Part shown: piece by piece, positions 54,533 to 64,000 of the stretch
Layout: every line of letters starts with the position of its first letter
Position numbering within the stretch: the stretch's first letter is position 1
NCBI GenBank assembly: GCA_000467715.1
Contig: AJFK01000864.1
Span: 1 to 64,000 of the forward strand
Length of the DNA stretch: 64,000 bases
Direction: 5' to 3'
Origin: Hysterium pulicare CBS 123377
Taxonomy: Eukaryota > Ascomycota > Dothideomycetes > Hysteriales > Hysteriaceae
Made by a program: the position numbers and the translations under genes
The notes under the pieces: model-generated
What the model was told of the DNA's origin: nothing
The model's database searches: none
Seen by the model: only the letters and a program-made list of their open reading frames with translations

Positions 54533-56291
54533 ACGCCTGATACCGGAGGTTGCTGTCCATTCGCACAAACGTCACTCGCCGCAACATATGTCTGCGCGCG
54601 AAATGTCTCACAAGGCAGACTACTCTGCAAGTTGCAAACTCATCAAATTGGTGTCCCTGGCGTCCTAGGTTTATGTATATTCTCCTCATCTTTGGCTTCA
54701 GGAAAACGGATCGAGGGCGTTGAAGGCGCATTGGGTTTGGGAAGGTTGTCTCCATTTCAGAACGCTCGACGGATTATTTTTCCATATCCAGCATTCTTCA
54801 TGTATTAGTCCGAGCTCGAGCCATGACATTTTCATCTGATTGAGACGTCGCTTGTGGTCAATAAAGCGTTATCGTCGTTCATGAACATTCGAGTCAATTG
54901 CCCTTGCGTTACGCCACACTGTCGATGGTTGGCTGGCACAGTCGCCGGCCTGCACGACATGGTTCATAGGGATACTTTCTTGTCGGTCTTGTGAGGCGGT
55001 GTGATTACCTATAATGGCCACTTGTGTCATGACTATCAGCCAGATCAGCCTTGGTAGAATGTTGCGCTTGTTTGGATGTGTAAAATTAAACCTCGTATTC
55101 AGTCAAGTGATACATGCATATCGGAGTGCGCAACAACTCTTCGTATCTACTAATCTGCCCCCGGAACTCAGTGCGATGAACAGTTGGTAGATCGACGGGC
55201 GAAGACGAAGACCAAATCGTGCAGGGTTACATTCCCTTAACTCTGGACCACTGGACTATTGGGTCACGACGTCCTGTAACCTTCACGCATGGCTTGCAGT
55301 TCCCGAAGGCAGAAGAAGCAAGTTGATGTGGAGAACGCTGTGCGACGGCTTGTCGAATTCAGTTTCGAGTACAGCAGCGTAACGAAGAAGTCATGGGTGC
55401 TAGTCGGCAACGGAAACACCATCAACTCTTGACTTTGCAGTAAGAGAGCGGAGATGTGGATTTGAGGGGTGTTATCAAGATCGATTTGGCCCCTGGGTAC
55501 GAGCATCGCTCTCCATGAACAGATGCTACTGATTAGATAAGCGTATTGCATGCCTTCCTGATCTTGATGGTGCACGTCCGTGCGCACTCTCAACGTCGTT
55601 GCTGGTCCCACAGCCTTTCGACCTTTCACCACTGCACCTTTCGCCCAGCATCAGGGTTCAGCCACCTGTTTTGGGCGCAACATAGGAATGCCTTCACATA
55701 ATGCATTCAGCGGGCCCGGAACCGACGGACGAAAAGGCGTCCAGCCCGGCAAGCCATGATGCTGCGGCGTCTCAAGATCGGTGGTGACAGGGCCCGACGA
55801 GAATGATATAGCTAAAGATAGGAGCCATGCAAGTGGTGTCCGCAGGTGAAGCCGCAGTGAATATGTCATGTCAGCAGCATCGCAGCGATGATATCTAGGT
55901 GAAGGCCGCCATCGGTTACTTACATCTGTTCTTGACCAGGTAGGCAACTTCCCCTCAGTCTGCCCACTCTTCACGCCGTCTGTTCCCGACTGTGCCAGTC
56001 CGAACTGCGCTCCGTTTGCTTTCGTCTATAATCCCCCAACCTCTGCCTTTGGCTGTCTTTCCTCCGTCCACCCGCTTTTCGTATTTCCCCGGACGTTGAC
56101 CTGACCCAGCTCCGTGGCTATACACATTCGTTTGCTCGTACAGTCCCCAACTCAGTAGTCACTCTTTGGTTTTGCCCAATTACTTCGGACCTGCTTCTAA
56201 GAGCGTCCGCTTTCCTGGAACCCTACACCCCCATTAGCTGAGACACCAGCCCATTGGAGTTACACGGCTTTCTGGCCAGCCGACCACAAAC
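54533..56291. other. Long gene-free interval ahead of the tyrosinase gene
   Basis: No coding region supported in about 1.75 kb; frames at 55264..55632 and 55651..55974 (minus) lack motifs. From about 55970 to 56240 the plus strand is pyrimidine-rich, consistent with the tyrosinase promoter and leader. Confidence 0.5.
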
Positions 56292-58705
56292 ATGGCTTCT
56301 GCGCACTTTACACGTCTATCATTCGTTCAATTTATCACGCTCCTGTTTATCGCACTTGTCCAGGGTGGTCCAGTTGGCTCTCGCCAGCAGAACCGTCATG
56401 TGGTTGACGACATCGCCATTAGGCGAGCTCCCCAGGCAGCGAACGGTGGAGGAGCATTCTTTTCAATACTTGGTGTTAGCGGCCTCGGTGATGACTCTGT
56501 TCATCCACGCCTCGAAATCCGCCAACTGGAAAAGAATGCAGATCAATGGAATGTCTACCTGCTTGGATTGAGCCGATTCCAGCAGATGAATGAAACCGAC
56601 AAGCTCTCATACTACCAGATAGCAGGTAAGTCATATACTCAAATTGCGTCTCCCACTATCGGCCCTTTTCCACGTCTCTCAAAATCTCAACGCGACTACT
56701 CGAAGATTTCCCAAGGAAACCACCCAGAGTTTCCCTATGATCTAATCAAGTCCAACCCAACCATGTCAACTCGTGCAATGAACTCCTATGGCAGCAATCA
56801 TGTGTATGTCTTTGCTAATATTCTTACCGTAGGTATCCATGGTAGACCCTTTATAGCATGGGATCGCGCTGCTCAAGCAGACGGCGGCGGTGGTGGCTAT
56901 TGCACACATAGCTCGAATCTCTTTCCTACATGGCACCGCCCTTTTCTTGCCCTGTTTGAGGTTCGTCCCTCTAATCTAAACGTAGCACCACAAACTAAGA
57001 CGCGACAGGAAATCCTATACTTGAATGCTCGAGCAGCTGTTGCAGATTTTCCGCCTGGCGACATCAAAAACCGGTACACCGCTGCAGTATCAACTTTGCG
57101 AATGCCGTATTGGGATTGGGCCATGGTCCCGCCTGACGGAGATGATTCGCTGCCGAGCAGTCTGCGACAGCCGTTCGTCGATGTCATCATGCCTCATGGG
57201 AGCGTTACAATCAACAATCCTCTTTACTCCTATACCTTTCATCCGCTTATTCACGATGACCTGTATGATTCTGTATGTAATATCACGTCTTGGGTACAAG
57301 CTTTGAAGCTAAATTTACTCAGAACTCACCTCAATATTCTGTCTGGCCGTCTACAATGCGCGACCCAAGTTCCTACGATGCGAACGGAGTGAGTCGAAAT
57401 GACTTCATAGCTAATGAGTTGAACGGCCTTCGGGTGAACTTACAGTCTAGGCTTTATACAGTCTTCACAATGACAACTGGTTATCTCAATATGAGCAACG
57501 ATTGGACTTCTGGTGATAGCCTGGAAGCTGTGCATGACACTGTACATAACACCGTGGGTAGTGGTGGCCATATGACAGATGTGCCTTTCTCAGCCTTTGA
57601 TCCAATCTTCTGGTTGCATCATGCGTAAGTAAGTAACTATTCTAATTAGAGTTTCTACTAATAGTTCTCAAGTATGATAGATCGCTGTTTTGCTATTTGG
57701 CAAGCCATCTACCCGGATGAATATGTCGTGCCCATGGCCCAGTACTACACTACCTTCGCAATTGAATCAGGGACTGTCGAGGATGCTAATTCTCGTAAGT
57801 AAAATCTGCCCTGGCTATCTGCCCTTTACACGCTTCTCAAATCACTCTCACTACTTTGAAAATTGTTCAGGGGCATTTAGTGCACGTTTCTGTCTTAGCG
57901 TCCGATAATATTTTGTGCTAACTACTTTCAGCCTTGAGCCCTTTTCACAAAGATGATAGTGGAAATTTCTGGACGTCAAACGATGTACGATCAACAAATA
58001 GATTTGGCTATACATACTCCGAGTTGATTGGTCTCAATGGCAATGATACTTCCGCTTTAAAGGCTACGATCAACAACCTTTACGGGTCCAACGCGTTGTC
58101 GGGAGGCTTGGGCAAGCGAGCAGCGGGAGCTCGAATCATTGCTGGAGCTCCATCCTTCTCATCCAGAAGGCAATATACCACGAACATCAAAGTAGAAAAA
58201 TTTGGTCTTAATGGTTCATTCTCAGTATACGTCTTCCTCGGTAATGGATCGAGCTCTGATCCTTCCTGCTGGACGACGGATCCGTCTTTTATCGGAGTTA
58301 GCGGCGCCTTTGCTTCGGCGTCGCCACCTTCCAAGACTAATGGTGTGTCGAACGGAGCCGTTCCCCTGACTGCTGCTCTGGAGGCACACCATGCAAGTGG
58401 CGAGCTTCAGGATCTCAACGAAGGCACTGTTGGTTTGTATCTCAAGGGCAATCTCCAGTGGCGGGTCAAAAGCGTAGGTGGAGCTATCTATTCTTCAAAA
58501 TACCAAGACTAAATATTCTCAGGCAATCAACAATACCGAGATCCCAATAGACTCAGTCCCTGGGCTTCAGGTTGCGGTGCTGTGGTCTGAGGTTCAGCCA
58601 GCAGCCTCCAAATCCGACTTTCCAAAGATGATCGGTGAATATCATGTTCTTACAGAAGCTACTGAAGGCCGTTGCGGCGGATTCCAGCAGGGTGACCAAC
58701 TCTGA
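56292..58705 (+). CDS. Secreted tyrosinase (polyphenol oxidase)
   Basis: Type-3 copper enzyme that oxidises phenols to quinones (melanin, lignin-related phenols). Exons 56292..56625, 56833..56960, 57009..57272, 57323..57624, 57673..57794, 57932..58473 and 58523..58705 give 624 residues. Residues 1 to 26 are a signal peptide. Copper site A: GIHGRPFIAWD, then YCTHSSNLFPTWHRPFLALFE, where the CxH pair fits the Cys-His thioether. Copper site B: EAVHDTVHNTVGSGGHM, then FDPIFWLHHAMIDRCFAIWQ. The region after about residue 385 is the C-terminal extension that in known fungal tyrosinases shields the active site until cleaved. Introns 1 (207 nt) and 2 (48 nt) are multiples of three and open in frame; I removed them because the family runs straight from QIAG to IHGRPF and from LALFE to ILYLNA. 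Confidence 0.94.
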
Positions 58706-59323
58706 TCTACCGGTCTTGTCGATTCTCACATTTTCTTCTAAGCTTCGCGCTGCGGCTGTCTTCTGATGCGGGTGTAAGGCGGGAATAGTCCTATCTGGTG
58801 CGGAATTCTTCGTATTTCACGGTATTCATGAGTCGGCGTATTGGAGGTCCGAAGTATATGTATAAATGAGTGTACTTTGGCGCTAGCAATCTCCAGGGAG
58901 ATAGCTTCTTTTACTAGATAGAAAGTCTGTAGTCTATAGAAGATCAAAAGTCAACTAATGTAATGATGTCAGTCTCTCTATGAGGCCCATTGTGATACAC
59001 TCTAGATAATGATATAACTGGGCAGGTAGAGGTTCAATACCAGTGTCACGGATCCTTTAAAGGACGAGAACGGTATCTGCAGCCCTTTACCGATCTCAAA
59101 CCTGGTCCGGGAACAAAATCAGCGGTTTTGTAAGAACTGAGACATATATGGAGAGTACCACGAGTTGCAGCCGCATTTTGGAGGTCGTTCCATTCACCAT
59201 CTCGATACCCCACCATCGGCGCCTGAATGCGCCGATCGGAAAGCTTATTTCGCACCCTGCAACTATTTTTCGTCGCCGAAATTCACAACCTCGAATGACT
59301 CCAAGAACATACATTACAACAAT
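58706..59323. other. Intergenic region
   Basis: 3' region of the tyrosinase gene and upstream region of utp18. No gene or RNA gene could be supported. Confidence 0.5.
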
Positions 59324-61316
59324 ATGGCGCCACAAAATCGCACGAAGAGTCCCCGAAGTAAACCTCAAAAGCCATTTCAACCTCTCAGCAATCATGATCT
59401 GCCTGAAGAGGAAAAGCAAATTGCTAGAACGGAAGCTGAAGACGAGAAGGAAGAGGATGGATTTGGAGGATTTGACGACAACGACGAAGATGAGCATATA
59501 GACATGGGTATAGAGAAAGATGAGTCCGAGGAAGAGCTAGAGAAACTGGTGTTCGGCGACAGCGCAGGCTTCAAAGAAAGCATTCGGTCGTTTTCGCTCG
59601 GCGGCGCGAAAGTCGGGCAGGAGGAAGAAGAGGCAGAAGATGAGGAGGCCGGACTAGAGAATCTCGCCGACGCAGACCTTTTCTTCTTTGATTCGGGGCC
59701 GAGTGCCGGAGCTGTTGTGCCAAAACCGACCATACATGCGGGGATGGAGGACGAAGAGGATAAACCTGCTTGGGAGGATAGCGATGACGAGAGAATCTTC
59801 GTGAGTCTGGCTTCTGTGCCCAGGCTGAGGAAACTGAGGACGACCGAAGATGAGGATGTGGTTAACGGGAGGGAGTATGTGAGGAGGCTGAGGAAACAGT
59901 ATCAGCGACTCTACCCGACACCGGAATGGGCACAGCACACAGGTGGAAAACCTAAGAAGAGACGACCGACAGATGTGCAATTGGGTTCTGATGAGGAGGG
60001 TATATCTACATCTGCGGATGACATGGAAATTGATGAAGATGGCGATCTCTCTGCACAGCCTCTGGCCAAATTATTACAGGATGCAGATCTGCTGTCTCGA
60101 ACTGGTGGTGGGCCAAGAAAGAGGAGGAAGTTACAATCTGGGACGATAGATATTCAGCGTCTAAAAGATGTGACGGGAACGTTACCGGTATGCCCCATCC
60201 ATGCATTTCAGAACATACATTTGCTAACCTTCACCTCAGTCTGCAATTACCTCCCTCTCCTTCCACCCAACTCTCCCCCTCCTCCTCTCTTCCGGTCCTA
60301 GCTCAACCCTCTACCTCCATCACATAACTCCGAATCCCCCAAATCCAAATCCCCTCCTCACCTCCCTCCACATCAAACACACGCCTCTCACGACAACAGC
60401 ATTCCAAGATGGTCCCAATTCCTCCCGCATCTTCCTCAGCGCCCGTCGCCGCTTCTTTCACGTCTGGGACCTAAATACTGGATCCATAGAGAAAGTGACA
60501 CGAATTTACGGACACCAGCATGAACAAAGAACTATGGAGGATTTCTCACTTTCCCCTGATGGAAAGTACATGGCGTTGAAAGGCGCTTCGAAAAAGGGCG
60601 GTGGGGTTCTGAATATACTAGACGGTTATACCCTGCAATGGATAGCTCAAGTGAGAATTGAGTCTCATAATGGAATCGCGGATTTTGCCTGGTGGGGTGA
60701 TGGCAGAGGTGTAACGATTGCGGGTAAGAACGGAGAGGTAACAGAATGGAGTTTAGTAGAGCAGAGAGTATTAGCTAGGTGGAACGACGAAGGAGCCGTA
60801 GGCACAACTACGATAGCCCTCGGCGGACGCAGTGGAAGGGACGGATGGATAGGCGGAGATAGATGGGTAGCAGTGGGCAGCTCCGCCGGCATTGTCAACA
60901 TCTACGACCGAAGAGAATGGAGCGGGTATAATGCCCCTGGAAACACAAATACAGCAGGAAAGGCCGCCGACGATGACGAAGAAGAAGAAGAACCCCCTAA
61001 CTTAGGTATCCCACCAAATCCCAAACCTACACGCGCCCTGGACCACCTCACAACTCCCGTCTCGCACCTCACTTTCTCCACCGATAGCCAGATTCTGGCC
61101 ATGGCGAGCCGCTGGAAGAAAAGTGCGCTGAGGCTTGTTCATTTGCCGTCTTGTACTGTGTATCGCAATTGGCCGACTGATAAGACGCCCTTGGGACGCA
61201 TCACGGCCGTGGCTTGGGGGAGGCCGCTGGAAGGGGAAGGGAGAGAGGGGTGTGAGGCACTTTTGAGTTGTGCAAATGAACAGGGGAAGATTAGACTGTG
61301 GGAGATTAGAGCTTGA
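59324..61316 (+). CDS. utp18: U3 snoRNP WD-repeat protein Utp18
   Basis: WD40 protein of the UTP-B module of the small-subunit processome; nucleolar. Exons 59324..60187 and 60240..61316 give 646 residues. The N-terminal half is highly acidic (DGFGGFDDNDEDEH, EEEEAEDEEAG) and then carries the family blocks KPAWEDSDDERIFVSLA, YVRRLRKQYQRLYPTPEWA and PLAKLLQDADLL. The beta-propeller begins right after the 52-nt intron with SAITSLSFHPTLPLLLSSG, includes RRRFFHVWDLNTG, MEDFSLSPDGKYMALKG and SHLTFSTDSQILAMASRWKK, and ends KIRLWEIRA at the stop. Start chosen as the ATG just before PQNRTKSPRSKPQ; the frame extends upstream without an obvious better start. A second processome protein, utp20, lies in the same window. 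Confidence 0.95.
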
Positions 61317-61988
61317 GTTACGGGATCAAGCATTTGTTGTATCTTTTCTAACCGTAAGTTAGAGTGGTCTAGTTATTGAAAGAGAATTAGGTAGAAGGAA
61401 AGTAGTTTCGCCTCCATGATCTCTAAGTAGAGAAGTTATCTGTAGGCTTTTTATAGAGTCTGAATCATCTCCTGATTACAAGTATAAAATAATTAGTGAG
61501 GATTGGATGTCTAATAAAATTGAGTAAACGGTTTGGATGAGGCAGGGGTCAGTTACTGAAGTGGCTTCGGTTGGTTGGACGAAGGTCAAACCGTGTATGC
61601 TAACCAACTTAAAAGTGATCTCACCAGTTGATACTTATCTTTTCATTTTTTTTATCCATATACTTTATACCAGCTTATAGACACTATTAGTAGATAAGAT
61701 AAGTGCAGTTCATGCAAGTTATTTCCCAAAGTCCAGTCTACGCACGTAGAGAGAGATATCAGAAATACAAATGTGTATAGCATAAACCAAGATCAACATA
61801 ATTTTGTCTCCCCTAATAAGACACACAGAGGATCTGAATTACTGATGATAATTACTACAAAACTAATACAGTCTTTCGAAGTTCAGAAAACGCCATACAA
61901 CATGCTTTCAACCTCAAACAACGCCATCGAATACAAGGAAGCCATATGCAAGTAGAATAAAAGTGAAGCGAGGGAATGAATGAAACTA
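61317..61988. other. AT-rich convergent 3' region
   Basis: Lies between utp18 and the flotillin-like gene, strongly AT-rich around 61440 to 61900. No supported gene; the short frame at 61773..61955 has no motif. Confidence 0.5.
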
Positions 61989-63747
61989 CTAAACCGACTC
62001 AACGTCAAAGTCAGATGCCCCATTAGCATGCCCCTTAACCATCCTATGCCCATTCATCTGCTGCTCCCGTGCCTCTTGCGGCATCTGCGCCAACCAGCTC
62101 GGCGGCTGCATGCCCGTCTGATCGTGAATCGTGCTCAACAAAGGCGGCAAACACTGGAACAAATTCCTGATTGGGCCCACCGGATCCGCCATCTCACCGC
62201 TACCTTGGCCAGTCGAGCCCGTATTCCAGACATTGATCTTAGGCTGGAGTCCCTTGACGGCGTTTGCATTCGCATTCGCCAGCGTCTCGTAGGTGTTGTT
62301 CTGCAACATCAAGTACTGCATCAGACCCTGTGGTCCACCAAGAACAGACGCCATGTCGCCGTACGCCTTCGCCATAGCCGACAAGCCCTCTGCTTCGCGC
62401 TGCCGTGTGATAAGTTGAGCCTCTGCCTCTCGTTCCGCGCGGAAATACTCTGCCTCCGCTGCACGCTTTGAAACGACGTAGGAAGCCCCGGCCTCCCGCT
62501 CCCTAGCCTTGAAATTTGCTTCTGCGTCTCTGAGTCTACGAAACGCGGCGGCCTCGGCATCAGCTTGTTCGGAGAACTTCTTGCCCTCTGCAGCCTTCTC
62601 CTGAGCATAGAGTTTGGCGTCAGCCGATTGTTGTGCAGACTCCCTCTCGATCTTCGCCTTGGTAACTTGCGTAGCGCGGAGACGCTCCAGTTCCATAGCC
62701 GCCTTCTTTTTCTCGACTTCGGTGTTCAATTCCGCGTCGCGCTGTTCGGCTTGTCGTTTGGCGTTGATGCGTGCGAGATTTAATTCATTCTCGATCTGAA
62801 TTTCCTTGGTGGTGAGTTTGGCGTCTGCAGTCGCTTTCTCCGCTTTGCGTTCCGTTTCCAGGACCGCGGTCGCGGCGTTGATCTTTGCGACTTCTTGCTT
62901 CGTTTTCCCTTGCTCTTCTGCTTCTCCAACTTCGCCTCTCATACGTGCATCTGCGACATCGACTTTTGCTTGGTTGAGAGCACCCTCGTGTGCCTTTCGC
63001 GATAGGAAGGCGAAGTATTCGCTTCCGGGCGTATCTTGAAGTTCCTTTACGTTTGCGTTATAAATCTGTTAGTTGGAAGCCGTGATTCCTTGATGAAGGA
63101 TATTGGTGAGTTGATATAGCCCATCATCACTGTTTGCTGCTGATGTTTGCTTATAGGACTAGAATATTCCAACAAAATCCGGAGACCAAATTGATCTAGC
63201 TCGGATTGGACTTGAGCGATGACTTTCCCCTTGAAGACTTGGCGTTCGCGGAAGATTTCTTCCATTGTCATGGTTGAAACGATGGAGCGGGCCTCGCCTT
63301 CAATAATTCCCTTGACGATCTCCTGGACATGATTACCAGCTCCAACGGCGACGGCGCCCTTGGAGGTGGGCGCGATGGGACGGCCATCGCTTTCGCCGGT
63401 TAGAAGGACAGCGTATTTTTCTAAGGACTCGACTTTGTCGCCTGGGCCGATTGTGAAGACGGCGGGGAGGCTGAATTTCAGCTTTTCGACTGTCATGGCT
63501 TGGAGTTGCATGCTGAGATCGAAGGGCGTGATTGATACTGTTCGGTTTCTTTAGCAGAATGTATGTCTTTTGCTGAGGGGAATACTTTACTCTTCGAGAC
63601 CTTCTGGAAGGGGTAGACGAAGGCCTTCTTGCGAATCAGAACCTTCTCGACACGGGGGCCCGTAATGACCAGGTAGGAGTTTGGCTCCGCGACCTGCTCA
63701 TGAATGAGTGTGTGTTTTGAAGCATTGGATCGGGGTTGAACGCACAT
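61989..63747 (-). CDS. Flotillin-like SPFH-domain protein
   Basis: Scaffold of membrane microdomains. Exons 63747..63591, 63537..63131 and 63065..61989 give 546 residues. The SPFH domain starts near residue 15 (EPNSYLVITGPRVEKVLIRK, then SITPFDLSMQLQAMTVEKL), with HVQEIVKGIIEGEARSIVST and MTMEEIFRERQVFKGKVIAQ, then FGLR at about residue 172. The third exon starts IYNANVKELQDTPGSEYF and continues as a long Ala/Glu/Lys coiled coil with the flotillin EA repeats (AEAEYFRAEREAEAQLITRQ), ending in a Gly/Pro-rich tail. The second exon-intron border is odd: the only GT-AG choice in frame adds 16 residues after FGLR that relatives lack. Start at 63747 is the Met nearest to the domain. Confidence 0.9.
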
Positions 63748-64000
63748 GATACCAGAACCCCATGTTGATGGTGTGTAGAGTTGGAGCGATTTAGATGTGG
63801 TAAGATGAAGACGTGAAGAGATGTCAAGTCGGACTAGGGATAACGAGGTAGTGGAGTTGAAGAGTAAGAGAAGAAGAATATGCACAGAATTTATAGGCCA
63901 ACTGTTGCGCAACGTAACCAGAGGAAGGTAGACCTGAGCATTGGTGGCCTAAGCCTATCTCGGCTACTTAGCCGAACCTTTTGCAACGAAGGAGCACGGG
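63748..64000. promoter_or_regulatory. Upstream region of the flotillin-like gene
   Basis: About 250 bases before the window edge. The open frame continues upstream of the chosen start to 63912 with a hydrophobic stretch, so a longer N-terminus cannot be ruled out. No promoter box identified. Confidence 0.4.

Noticed and set aside
58970-59060. GGTTCAATACC-like stretch as a tRNA
   Set aside because: Other tRNA arms are absent and the spacing does not fit.
63066-63130. C/D-box snoRNA in the flotillin intron (starts GTGATGATG)
   Set aside because: A C-box-like start is present but no D box (CTGA) or closing stem is visible.

Overview
The window is nuclear DNA of a filamentous ascomycete fungus. 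Genes carry short GT-AG introns (43 to 207 nt), and several protein families are fungal: DUF3176, DUF6594, fungal DUF2235, Ssr4 and a secreted tyrosinase. The mix resembles Leotiomycetes (Helotiales), but that placement is inference from remembered family resemblance, not a computed result. I recognised no tRNA, rRNA or CRISPR array, and no intact transposon.

Left accessory region (1 to about 9.4 kb). A caspase-like protease gene runs off the left edge. Next come a small orphan ORF, a DUF6594 membrane-protein gene, a possible HET-type fragment, the decayed remains of a DUF2235 hydrolase joined to a GTPase-like domain, and a DUF3176 membrane-protein gene. Such families sit around fungal cell-death and self/non-self recognition loci, and this stretch has long gene-poor gaps.

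Housekeeping block (9.7 to 19.6 kb). utp20 (90S pre-ribosome scaffold) and drn1 (CwfJ-type lariat-debranching partner) diverge from a 148-bp shared promoter.

Second accessory region (20 to 32 kb). It holds a secreted HNH nuclease, a polytopic membrane protein, a poorly supported hypothetical gene, a cytochrome P450, a tiny Gly-rich protein, an AT-rich repeat-bearing gap and a DHA2-type MFS exporter. No polyketide, peptide or terpene synthase is present, so this is not a complete secondary-metabolite cluster as seen here.

Mitochondrial pair (32.6 to 36.8 kb). atm1 (mitochondrial ABC exporter for Fe-S biogenesis, eight exons) and aim24 diverge from about 250 bp.

Right half (37.7 to 64 kb). 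An unnamed 754-aa N-glycosylated membrane protein and a TLC-domain protein are followed by a run of conserved genes: sua5, lsm12, gnd1 (6-phosphogluconate dehydrogenase, ten exons), an RBM42-like RNA-binding protein, ssr4 (SWI/SNF-RSC subunit), a secreted tyrosinase, utp18 and a flotillin-like protein.

Exon coordinates were placed by hand from splice signals and family sequence. For the multi-exon genes I checked that summed exon lengths give a whole number of codons. Start codons are the least certain part.
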